Positions 43,304 through 51,393 of a DNA stretch of 64,000 bases are shown in pieces; the stretch's first letter is position 1, and each line of letters opens with the position of its first letter. Below the pieces are notes generated by a model. It worked only from the letters and a program-made list of their open reading frames with translations, did not search any database and had not been told where the DNA came from. The stretch lies in the NCBI GenBank assembly GCA_025462645.1, contig JAOAPB010000058.1:1-64000 (forward strand), given 5' to 3'. The stretch comes from Edaphobacter sp. (GTDB lineage Bacteria > Acidobacteriota > Terriglobia > Terriglobales > Acidobacteriaceae). A program made the position numbers and the translations under genes.

Positions 43304-44269
43304 GTGTATCCAATGCCCGCCGATTATGATGCATCTCGCGAGGGTGCGGTTGGTTCTTCCGAGGAATTTATCATCTCCAGAACCAAATTTGAATGGTTGC
43401 AACTGCTGGCGGCAATCGTTGAATCTTCCGACGACGCGATCATCACTAAGACGATAGAAGGCGTGGTCACCAGCTGGAATAGAGGTGCTGAGCGCATCTT
43501 TGGATATCCGGCGCAGGAAATGTTGGGCCAATCGATTTTCCGGCTTGCCTGCGTTGGCGGCGAAAACGGCATGATCGCAGTTCTCGATCAGATACGCAGA
43601 GGAGAGCGTGTGGACCATTACGAAACCATGCGGCGCCGTAAGGATGGCACGGAGATCGCTGTGTCGTTGACTGTTTCTCCCATACGAAGTTCTTCAGGCG
43701 AAATTGTCGGCGCTTCGAAGATTGCACGAGACATCTCTGTTCGGAAGCAGACGGAAAAGGCCATGCGAATCGCTGACAACCTGGCTGCCGTTGGCCTACT
43801 GGCTAGCAGCATTGCGCATGACATCAATAACCCGCTCGCGGCTGCCACTAATCTTCTTTTTCTTCTGGAGAACGAAAACCTCTCTGAGGAAGGAAAACAC
43901 TACCTCGCAACGGCCCAACGCGAACTATCCCGCATCGCCCACATTACTGCCCAGGCTTTGGGCTTCTACCGCAGCCGCGGAGAACTGGTCTGGCTTTCTA
44001 TTGCAACGATCCTCGACGATGCGCTCCTGCTTCACCACGACAGATGCAGTGCCCTGGGAATTGAGGTGTCGCGAGACTACGACTCCGCCCCCCAAATATT
44101 TAGTCGTCCAGGTGAATTGCGCCAGGTAATGGTCAATCTGGTCGGCAACGCGCTCGATGCTATGCCCTCCGGCGGTAGATTGCAGTTGAGGATTCGTAGA
44201 ACGACCGATTGGAAAAAGGGTGGACGAGTCTTATGTATTGCTGTGGCAGATACGGGTGTAGGGATGAAC
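43304..44269 (+). pseudogene. PAS histidine kinase truncated in its ATP-binding domain
   Basis: From GTG 43304 (GAGGG upstream; ATG 43313 also possible) the frame encodes a PAS domain (LLAAIVESSDDAIITKTIEG, VVTSWNRGAERIFGY, and the PAC end ASKIARDISVRKQTE). The dimerisation helix AVGLLASSIAHDINNPLAAA carries the phospho-accepting histidine. The start of the ATPase domain follows, with N box RQVMVNLVGNALDAMPSGG and G1 VADTGVGMN. At 44269 the kinase sequence ends and amidohydrolase DNA begins, so the G2 glycines and remaining fold are lost. ATP binding should fail. The open frame happens to continue to 44815. Confidence 0.82.
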
Positions 44270-44270
44270 G

Positions 44271-44815
44271 CCGACCGGTCTGCGCCACGCCATTATCCAC
44301 GAGCACGAACCGAGCGCGCACGCCCTCAAAGTCATGCAGGAGCTGCAAACGAAGTACGACGCTGGATACCCCGAGACGCAGGGTGTCTTCCTCTACATAC
44401 TCGGCGACTCTCTGCCTGCGGCCTTCGGGCCCGCCCAATCGCAGCACGTCATGCATTCGCGACCTATCGCAGGATGGGGATGATCTTTGCGAATGGCTCG
44501 GACTATCCCGTGGGACCATTTGCGCCGCGGCTTGGATTGTGGGCCTCGGTAGCACGAGAGCCGCTCCAGGGCACCTTCGGCCCGCACCCCTTCGGCACAG
44601 AAGAGTCCGTCGACGTGCATGTGGCGTTGCGGAGTTATACGGCGTGGGCAGCCCGTCAACTGTTTCTTGAAAAAGAGACAGGGACCGTCGAGGCAGGCAA
44701 ATGGGCCGACCTCGCAGTGTGGGACCGCAATCCGTACAGCGTGCCGACAGCAGAACTGAAGGATATGAAGTGCACGATGACTCTGTACAAGGGCAAGGTG
44801 GTCTTCGAACGCTAG
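44271..44815 (+). pseudogene. C-terminal fragment of a YtcJ-like amidohydrolase, frameshifted
   Basis: Beginning at 44271, in a frame different from the kinase, the DNA reads TGLRHAIIHEHEPSAHALKV, MQELQTKYDAGYPETQGVFL and FGPAQSQHVMH, then hits TGA at 44481. From about 44455 the sense continues in the kinase frame: FATYRRMGMIFANGSDYPVG, SYTAWAARQLF and AGKWADLAVWDRNPYSVPTA. The GSDYPVG segment is the metal-dependent hydrolase motif with the catalytic aspartate. Together these are about the last 180 residues of a YtcJ-type amidohydrolase (usually over 500), missing the N-terminal metal site. Confidence 0.82.
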
Positions 44816-45220
44816 AAGCCGCCAATTTGGCTCTCAATGCGCAACGCTAGTGCGCGACCGCGACGATTTTCTCCGCCACTCTTGTGCGCGCGATTAGAAG
44901 TTCCGGGTCGGGAGAGTAGCCTGGCCTCCGCAGGCCCTTGTTCGCGCTACATGTCCCACTGAAACGCGTTCTCGCGCCCACGCTGTCGCCGCGCCGGAGG
45001 CGGCATGCCTTTGGGCCGGCGAGGTATTCAGCGGATTTGCGCAAGCCCATCAGCGCTGCGCGTCCGTAGATCGCCGAGACAGACCTCTTGAGGGAATGGG
45101 AGAGAATCTGTGTCGAGATCTGGATTGGCGCATTCAGGGCAATGCACTCATCAAGCCACTACTGTGAAATGTGATTCACGGACGCGAGTTCCACTTCTTC
45201 AGAAGCGATTTGGGTGAAAA

Positions 45221-45390
45221 GGCAGAGGTCGGGCAGAGGTTCCCGGGCAGAGGTCGAATCGACAGAGGACGCGGGTTCAACAAGGGTTCAATATCCCTTC
45301 CCAAGGGTTCCACAGGGCGCTCAGGTTGCCATCCACTACGCCTGTTTCCAATGGGTTACGTCTTTTGGGAATACTGTCACGGCAGAGGTC
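45221..45390 (+). repeat. dispersed GGCAGAGGTC repeats
   Basis: Copies begin at 45221, 45232 (last base changed), 45246 and 45381. Three are clustered within 35 bases. No function recognised. Confidence 0.5.
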
Positions 45391-45579
45391 GCGGGTCTAG
45401 TCCAGTTACCGCCTCATCTTGCTTTATAGCTCATCCATAACTGATCCCTGGAAAAACCAAAGACCATCTGCGAGCCAGCCCCACGAGGCCATAGACATTT
45501 TTGAAAACTTCCATGCAGAGATAGCTTAAATGGTCGGTCATGCTGCGTTGAAGTTTGCGGTTTCTCGAAACCCAGATCT

Positions 45580-45610
45580 GGGTCCAATTCGGGTCCAATC
45601 TGGGTCCAAT
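45580..45610 (+). repeat. three GGGTCCAAT iterations with 11-bp period
   Basis: Copies at 45580, 45591 and 45602, exactly 11 bases apart, so all lie on one face of the helix. This is the arrangement expected of a cooperative protein-binding array, for example arm-type sites for the integrase or its excision factor, about 150 bases beyond the integrase stop. Confidence 0.55.
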
Positions 45611-45763
45611 AAGAATTTCTATCGATTGCCTTCCGCTTATAGGTGATTCATTCCGTGTATCTAAGTTGTTGAAAATTAGTCTTTCAGCGTTTTCGCAAAG
45701 AGGAGGTCATCAGTTCGATTCTGATTGGTTGTCAGAAGGGAAGCAACCGTGCCGTGATAGGGT

Positions 45764-46972
45764 TCAGGCCGCAAAGGCATCTTCCATCGACTCTCGTTTG
45801 GACTGGTGGTCGAGGTGGGCATATCGTGCGGTCATCTTGATATCCCGGTGACCGGCAAGCTCCTGAACAACCTTTAGGCTCTTCCCGGCTTGGACTAGTC
45901 GCGAACAGAACGTGTGTCGGTTATCGTGCCAGCGATAGTTCTTCACCCTCGCCTCTTTCAACACGGCGGCCCACCACTTCTTCGGATCTGCCAGAGCAAA
46001 GCAGGAGTCTTCCGGTGATTGATTCGGCTCTCCCTCTCTCCGATCTTTCCGCTGGAGCTTCATTATCTTCAATGTCCTGAACGACTGGACAACCTCGGGA
46101 AGCATGGGGATGTAGCGTTCGGTGCCGTTCTTCGATTCCTTGACGTGGATCTGTTTGTGTTTGAAGTCGACCTCGGCCCAGGTTAGCCCGTATTGCTCCC
46201 CTCGGCGCATTCCGGATTGCAGGGAGATGACGAACTCGCACAGATGGTGTCGTTCCCAATTCCCCTCCTGATGATGACCGGCTTTGTCACACTCATCAAT
46301 ACGCTTCTGGGCGGCCGCGCGGACGGCTTTCTCCTCTTCCGGTTTCAGCCAACGGATCACGCCATTTTTGAGTTTGCGCTGGGATGTACCCTTGACCGGA
46401 TTGTCCGTGACCTTTTCGTTCTTGATTCCGCGCTTGTACGCAGCGCTGAGCATGACTCGATATCTGTTGACGGAAGCGTCGGCGAGCGGCTTCCCTTTGT
46501 CCTTGGCTTTCTGGGTGTGTCCATTGGTGAGTCCATCCAGCCAAGCCTCGACCTCACGCGGCTTGAGGTCAGCAGCGGGTCGATCTCCGAGACCTTCCTT
46601 GATCCGATCCAGGCGCCTAGGTGGATTGACCTGATCTTTGTATTGAGTGGGATGCTTGGCGATGTAGTCCTTGAGATCGTCGCATAGCTCCCCGACGGTC
46701 ACGCCGCTGGTCTTCTCTTCTCGCAGTGCCTTCTTTTCGGCAATAGTCAGGATAGGTTCCGTTGCTTTTATGGGCAGCGCGTCAACACCCTCCTTGCGCT
46801 TCAGCGACCGGGCGTCCTCCAGCCATGCAATAGCCTTTTGTCGGTCTTCTGGATTTGGTCCGAAAACCTTACGCACTAACTTACCGTTTGCCCGGTACTG
46901 TGCTGCCCAGGCACTGCGATCCTCGCGCCAGTACACCCCACGAATCTTCTGCGGTTTTGGTCCCCTTGCCAC
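45764..46972 (-). CDS. int: tyrosine recombinase (phage-type integrase)
   Basis: A 402-residue integrase. The N-terminal arm-binding part (IRGVYWREDRSAWAAQYRAN) is followed by a core-binding domain (about 90-195). The catalytic domain carries Arg256 in LQSGMRRGEQYGLTWAEVDF, a lysine in the KESKNG hairpin, HDNRHTF (His349, Arg352), His375 in LAGHRD and the nucleophile Tyr384 in TARYAHL. All catalytic residues are present. It inserts and excises an integrative element. It reads leftward with its start 190 bases from a tRNA-Arg fragment, so it is placed to act at that site. No excisionase or replication gene is nearby. Confidence 0.92.
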   Translation of the reverse strand: MARGPKPQKIRGVYWREDRSAWAAQYRANGKLVRKVFGPNPEDRQKAIAWLEDARSLKRKEGVDALPIKATEPILTIAEKKALREEKTSGVTVGELCDDLKDYIAKHPTQYKDQVNPPRRLDRIKEGLGDRPAADLKPREVEAWLDGLTNGHTQKAKDKGKPLADASVNRYRVMLSAAYKRGIKNEKVTDNPVKGTSQRKLKNGVIRWLKPEEEKAVRAAAQKRIDECDKAGHHQEGNWERHHLCEFVISLQSGMRRGEQYGLTWAEVDFKHKQIHVKESKNGTERYIPMLPEVVQSFRTLKIMKLQRKDRREGEPNQSPEDSCFALADPKKWWAAVLKEARVKNYRWHDNRHTFCSRLVQAGKSLKVVQELAGHRDIKMTARYAHLDHQSKRESMEDAFAA

Positions 46973-47012
46973 GGATCCCCCTTCGTCTTACGTATCGCCA
47001 TCATAGCTGCTT

Positions 47013-47031
47013 GGGGATACTTTGGGGATAC
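47013..47031 (+). repeat. two GGGGATAC iterations with 11-bp period
   Basis: Copies at 47013-47020 and 47024-47031, just upstream of the integrase start. The 11-base phasing mirrors that of the GGGTCCAAT array on the other side of the gene. Confidence 0.5.
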
Positions 47032-47163
47032 TTTTAAGTGGGGTTTCGTGCGTCTGCGTGCAACCGCCCGCGTCGGCTAAAGTCACATAACTATATGTAA
47101 AGCCATGGCTTATTCGTTTTGTTACGCTTTTGTGCAACTCGGTGCAAACCCTTATCGAACGCA

Positions 47164-47208
47164 CTCCTAACGCGAAGGTCGGCAGTTGGACTCTGCCCCG
47201 GGCCACCA
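47164..47208 (+). other. 3' fragment of tRNA-Arg(CCU): probable attachment site
   Basis: From an anticodon loop CTCCTAA (anticodon CCU) the sequence continues with a variable region GAAGGTC. A T-arm follows with stem GGCAG/CTGCC around TTGGACT (47181-47197), then an acceptor strand CCGGGCC, discriminator A and CCA (47198-47208). No matching 5' half (GGCCCGG acceptor, D-arm) precedes it, and the 5' anticodon-stem strand does not pair. It is therefore the 3' part of a tRNA gene left as a direct repeat by site-specific integration. Crossover in the anticodon loop is typical of tyrosine integrases. DNA to the right looks like undisturbed chromosome. Confidence 0.7.
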
Positions 47209-47291
47209 CGTATTCACAACAAGTAAACAATTTACATGGAAGACCGGCGAGAGCTGGCCTTCCATGTTTTTTGAAAATAAGGAACGAATTC

Positions 47292-48602
47292 TTAGCGCAG
47301 GATCCTGCTCAGCACGTAAGTTGTCTCGGTCGGAACATTGTCTTTGAACTTTACCTTCAGCAGCACCTGATAGTACCGAGGCATCTTGCCTCCCACTGCC
47401 TGCTCCAGCCTCGGCACCAGCAGCCGCGCGAAGCTCGGGTCCGTGAACCATCGGACAGCCGCCACATACCCAGCCGAACGAACGCTGGTAAAGCTCTCGA
47501 CATCGTTGTGTCCCAGCGGCCCCGGCAGGTGCGTCACCAGGGCATACATCATGCCTTCTTCCGTCGGAGCGGTGGAGTAGTTGTCCTGGTAGAGAACCGG
47601 CTCGCCGGGCGCGGGGTTGATGTTGCGAATGCCTTCGAGCTCCGGAACCAGTTGCAGCTCGATCGGCATTCCTTTTAGTTGGTTGAAGAAGAGGTTCTGC
47701 ACTCCGACAAAGATGACGTTGTTGTCTGCAAGCTGTTGCCACGAGAGCTGACTCGTCCTCACCAGAGATAAGTTCTGCTCGTGGGGACCAAGCAGCCTTC
47801 CGAACATGAACGATGCATCCACCTCACCGAACGCAGTGTAGTAGCGGCTTGGCTGGATGTCCGTTTGCTTCAACGCTCCCGTCAGGCTTTTCACCGCAGC
47901 CGAGTTGATGACGTCCTTCCAGTTGTTCATCGACCGATCGCGAAAGTACACCCCAGGGTTGGAACGCACCTCGGCAAACAGGGGATCTTCAATCGAAATG
48001 ATGAGCGGCCGCTTGGAGTTGACAAAGGGTGCCCAGAGCTTCCCCAACTCCGGGGATAGACCATCGACCAGCGTGGCGCTCATCGCGCGCCATGTCATGA
48101 GCCCAAAGAAGGCGCCCGCAACGAGCATCAGCAGCAGGCCACCCACCAGCGCCAGCGGCATGGGTTGGAATAAAGCTCTTCGCTCCACCGCAGGTAGAGG
48201 CTCTGAGACGATGGTGCGAGGCGACTCCACCAGTGCGACCGGTTCGGGCGGACATTGTCGATGCCGGCACGTCAGTCGAAAGCGCCCCTTCGGCAGGTCT
48301 ATTATGATCTCGTCGTCTTTGCCCTCGATGCGGTAGTACTCCCCCAGCTTTTGTCGCAGTCGTCCAACCTGGATACGCACGGCGGAGTTATGCTGAGGGT
48401 CATAGGAAGACGGCTTCCCCAGACCCTCAATCGCAATGACATATTCTTTAAGTTGATCGGCCTCGCCCGACACCGCCTTATCCGCTAGATAGGCCAGCAG
48501 GCGACGCAGCACGTCCGAGCTCCGAAACTCATCGCTGTGCAGGATCCGGTCGATCTGGGCGAACAAAATCCCGGATTGTTCGACCTTCTCCTCTGTCAGC
48601 AT
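47292..48602 (-). CDS. membrane-anchored winged-helix regulator (CadC/OmpR-type DNA-binding domain)
   Basis: A 436-residue protein. The N-terminal half has a winged-helix-like section: FRSSDVLRRLLAYLADKAVS, YDPQHNSAVRIQVGRLRQKL and a terminal wing IIIDLPKGRFRLTC. A single membrane helix (MPLALVGGLLLMLVAGAFFG) follows at about 150-175, and a periplasmic domain of about 250 residues (RPLIISIEDPLFAEV, QDNYSTAPTEEGMMY, KMPRYYQVLLKVKF). This topology, typical of Acidobacteriota, lets an external signal act on DNA directly. The target is unknown; the PHP-like protein and TonB receptor that follow divergently on the right are candidates. It is the first gene right of the attachment site. Confidence 0.75.
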   Translation of the reverse strand: MLTEEKVEQSGILFAQIDRILHSDEFRSSDVLRRLLAYLADKAVSGEADQLKEYVIAIEGLGKPSSYDPQHNSAVRIQVGRLRQKLGEYYRIEGKDDEIIIDLPKGRFRLTCRHRQCPPEPVALVESPRTIVSEPLPAVERRALFQPMPLALVGGLLLMLVAGAFFGLMTWRAMSATLVDGLSPELGKLWAPFVNSKRPLIISIEDPLFAEVRSNPGVYFRDRSMNNWKDVINSAAVKSLTGALKQTDIQPSRYYTAFGEVDASFMFGRLLGPHEQNLSLVRTSQLSWQQLADNNVIFVGVQNLFFNQLKGMPIELQLVPELEGIRNINPAPGEPVLYQDNYSTAPTEEGMMYALVTHLPGPLGHNDVESFTSVRSAGYVAAVRWFTDPSFARLLVPRLEQAVGGKMPRYYQVLLKVKFKDNVPTETTYVLSRILR

Positions 48603-49048
48603 CCATGCGGAATACCACTTTCATACTGCGACTGTCAATTGGAACTGTATTCCTTTGATATCCCCAGTTACTCTTCAATCTCCAGGGGCCGTGAAATCCG
48701 ATCCTGACCCCTGGGATCTTCGCTGCCCATGCATCCCCGCGCCTGGCGGCGATGCATGTAGCGATGCATGTAGCGTCGCCGTCACATACACCGCCTCAAA
48801 CGTCGATGACCGGGCTGTTTCAACGGAAGTATCCTGTTTACCCTCGTAATACTCCCGAGAAACACGTTTCAAACATGTGTCTCACTTGTCTCTTCGTGCA
48901 ATTTTCAAAAACTCCTCTACAGTTGGGACGCTACAGTTGGGATGCTCAACGAAAGCCTCTCCTTGCGAATCTCACGCGGGGAGAGACTTCACCTATAAAT
49001 GCTGGAACCTGCCGCCGCTTGGCTCAGGCAAAACCTGGAGGGATGGGA
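48603..49048. promoter_or_regulatory. divergent promoter region with a LacI-like palindrome
   Basis: 446 bases between the winged-helix gene and the PHP-like gene. It contains GAAAC-AC-GTTTC at 48859-48870, a LacI/GalR-style inverted repeat, followed by AAACATGTGT, which pairs loosely with the preceding ACACGTTT. The direct repeat GCGATGCATGTA occurs twice back to back at 48749-48772. No gene is supported here. Confidence 0.35.
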
Positions 49049-51277
49049 ATGGTGATTTCTAAACTGATGTGGGGTCTGGCTCTCGTTTCTGGTATCGCGT
49101 CGGCTCAGACCATGAGTTGCAACCTGCAGAACTACAAACCGGACAATGGCATCAAGGCGGAACAATCCGGCAACTCCCTGACGCTGACCTGGCCGGGCGA
49201 ATCGAGCGACATCTTGCGGGCGAAGTTCACCCTCCGCGACGGTCAACCCGTCGTCGAGGAACTTGGGGCCCGCGACACCAAAGGAGCGTGGATCATCCTT
49301 GGGAAAGATCTCAGCCCCGAGTTTCAAGTCACGACCGGCAGGCGCCGCATCTCCGGCGTTCAGCGCAGCCTGCTCAAAGCTCAGGGCATCGACACCCCCG
49401 AACAGGAGAACATCCGGAAGTGGAATACCTTCTGGGATGCGCCCCTCGTCATGCCCGGCCATCACGACAGCACCGACCTCCCTCGCGTTCCGGAAGAGAT
49501 CAAGCGCGCATCGGTAGTCTATAGGTCCAGCAACTGCACGGTCACAAGCACCGGAGATCGAGCGAGCATCTCGTTCAGCGGGTTGTCCCTGGGCGTCTTT
49601 GCCGGCGACCTCCAGTTCACCGCCTACAAAGGGTCCAACCTGCTTCGCCAGGAGGCGATCGCCAAAACCGAGGAACCCTCCGTCGCCTACATCTATAAAG
49701 CTGGTCTGAAAGGTTTCAGCCTTAGCCCGGACACCAGGATTGTGTGGCGCGATACCGCGCGTGCATGGCAGGAGAACAGCCTCGGCGGAGCTCCCAACAA
49801 GCAGCCCGTCAACATGCGCGCCCGTAACCGTCTCGAGATCCTCGATGTCGGCGCCGGGTCGATCGCCGTGCTGCCGCCGCCGCACAAGTTCTTCTTCGCC
49901 CGAGAGAACGAGGTCAATCTCGGCTACGTCTACTACCGCAAAGACAGCGGAAGTTCTTTCTCGCTCGGAGCCATGCAGCCCGAGATCGGCGAGGGCTACC
50001 CACCGTGGGGCGTCTCCGAGCAGGAGTGGACCCGTCGCGTCGGCACCTCGCATGAGCAGGTCGAAAATTACGCCCTCTACAACGCACCTCCCGGCACGAT
50101 GCAGCGCATGGCGGTCTACTACTACCTCAGCCCCCGCGGCGACCGCGCCACCCAGCAGGCCGTCCTCGCTTACACCCACGGCGACGTCTTCAAGCCCGTA
50201 CCCGGCTTCAAGGTCGTCACCGGCCACTTTCACCTCGACCTCAATGAGATGCTGCGGGATCGCAGCACGCTCGACTATCAACCCAGTTGGGTCCCGGCAT
50301 TTCACGCCCTCGGCGTGAACGTCATCTACCTCGGCGACTTCCACGACGATTCAGATATTCGCGACCCGGGCCCCAAACGCTTCATGGAGCAGAAGGTCTA
50401 CTTCGAAGCATCGCAGCGGCTCTCGGACAAAGACTTTCTGGTCATCCCGGCCGAGGAGCCCAACGCCTATCTCGGCGGCCACTGGTATCTCATGACCCCA
50501 AAGCCGGTCTACTTCTCCCACGCAGAACCCCGCCCCGCCGGCCAGCCCTTCGAGGAGCAGGATCCCGTCTACGGTCACGTCTATCATCTCGGCTCATCGG
50601 ACGACGTGCTGAAGATGGTCGATAAGGAGCAAGGCATCTTCTGGACGGCACACCCGCGCACCAAGAGTTCCGAAGGCTACCCCGAAACGTATAAAGACAA
50701 GGATTTCTTCCTCAGTGACCGTTTCATCGGCGCATCGTGGGAGTCCTTGCCTGTGGACCTCTCCGAGAAGCGGCTCTGCGAAGTCCGCTGCTTCGGCACC
50801 AACGACGACATGAGCAACTGGGCTCCCAAGGTGAAGTACATGCTCACCGAAGGCGACACCTATACCAAGCGGCCCGACGACGAGACCTATCCCCAGCTCG
50901 CCGTCAATTACCTCAAGCTGGACCGCGTGCCGCTCTACAACGAGAGCTGGACTCCCGTCGTCGAAGGCATTCGTTCCGGCAACTTCTACGGCACCACCGG
51001 GGAAGTTCTCTTCCATGACTGGAGCGTCGCGGGTTCGGGCAGCAAGAGCTCTTACCACGCGACCATCGAGTACACCTTTCCCCTCGAATTTGCCGAGCTG
51101 GTCTGGAGTGACGGGACAAAGATGGATCGAAAGATCATCGACCTCACCGACACCACGCCCTTCGGCAAGAAGACTTTCGACATCCCCTTCGATGCCACTG
51201 GCAAGAAGTGGATTCGATTTGCAGTATGGGACTCAGCGGGAGATGGAGCCTGGGTCCAACCCATCCAGCTCAAGTAG
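49049..51277 (+). CDS. secreted protein with PHP-like metal-hydrolase motifs
   Basis: Start set at ATG 49049, seven bases after GGAG (ATG 49043 is too close to the ribosome site); 742 residues with a signal peptide (KLMWGLALVSGIASAQT). The N-terminal half is beta-rich and unfamiliar. From about residue 385 the order GHFHLDLNEM, VIYLGDFHDD, VIPAEEPNAYLGGHWYL and FWTAHPRTK follows the four metal-binding motifs of PHP-domain phosphoesterases (HxH, a downstream His/Asp, the Glu of motif III, and AHPR). A beta-sandwich-like tail ends it. A secreted PHP-type hydrolase would be unusual. It is followed 116 bases later by an Oar-type receptor, so both may process one external substrate. Function is inferred, not known. 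Confidence 0.6.
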   Translation: MVISKLMWGLALVSGIASAQTMSCNLQNYKPDNGIKAEQSGNSLTLTWPGESSDILRAKFTLRDGQPVVEELGARDTKGAWIILGKDLSPEFQVTTGRRRISGVQRSLLKAQGIDTPEQENIRKWNTFWDAPLVMPGHHDSTDLPRVPEEIKRASVVYRSSNCTVTSTGDRASISFSGLSLGVFAGDLQFTAYKGSNLLRQEAIAKTEEPSVAYIYKAGLKGFSLSPDTRIVWRDTARAWQENSLGGAPNKQPVNMRARNRLEILDVGAGSIAVLPPPHKFFFARENEVNLGYVYYRKDSGSSFSLGAMQPEIGEGYPPWGVSEQEWTRRVGTSHEQVENYALYNAPPGTMQRMAVYYYLSPRGDRATQQAVLAYTHGDVFKPVPGFKVVTGHFHLDLNEMLRDRSTLDYQPSWVPAFHALGVNVIYLGDFHDDSDIRDPGPKRFMEQKVYFEASQRLSDKDFLVIPAEEPNAYLGGHWYLMTPKPVYFSHAEPRPAGQPFEEQDPVYGHVYHLGSSDDVLKMVDKEQGIFWTAHPRTKSSEGYPETYKDKDFFLSDRFIGASWESLPVDLSEKRLCEVRCFGTNDDMSNWAPKVKYMLTEGDTYTKRPDDETYPQLAVNYLKLDRVPLYNESWTPVVEGIRSGNFYGTTGEVLFHDWSVAGSGSKSSYHATIEYTFPLEFAELVWSDGTKMDRKIIDLTDTTPFGKKTFDIPFDATGKKWIRFAVWDSAGDGAWVQPIQLK

Positions 51278-51393
51278 TAGATCTGCCTGAATCCGAGGCA
51301 GGCCACAAATGCTGTGTCTGACGTGCCTCTACTGCCTCACGGTGGTAACGGCACCGTATGGCTCTGAATAGATACGCCTTCAGGAGGCATGAG

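Larger units (their letters stand above)
44816..45763. other. gene-free stretch with short repeats, left of the integrase
   Basis: About 950 bases with no supported gene. It holds four copies of GGCAGAGGTC-like sequence (45221-45390), three phased copies of GGGTCCAAT (45580-45610) and a tRNA T-arm-like hairpin (45709-45725). The composition is unlike the neighbouring coding DNA. It may contain part of the attachment and regulatory region of the integrated element. Confidence 0.5.

Noticed and set aside
45709-45725. ATCAG-TTCGATT-CTGAT, a perfect tRNA T-arm-like hairpin left of the integrase
   Set aside because: The following sequence gives no acceptor strand pairing, no CCA, and no D-arm or anticodon arm precedes it. 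It is also not a direct repeat of the tRNA-Arg fragment at 47164, so I do not call it a tRNA or the matching attachment site.
48749-48772. GCGATGCATGTA repeated twice
   Set aside because: Only two adjacent copies with no spacers; not a CRISPR array and too short to call a functional repeat.
48989-50344. 451-codon minus-strand open frame
   Set aside because: It lies opposite the PHP-like gene, is biased to G/V/D/E as expected from the complement of a high-GC gene, and has no motif; the plus-strand protein has a signal peptide, ribosome site and motifs.
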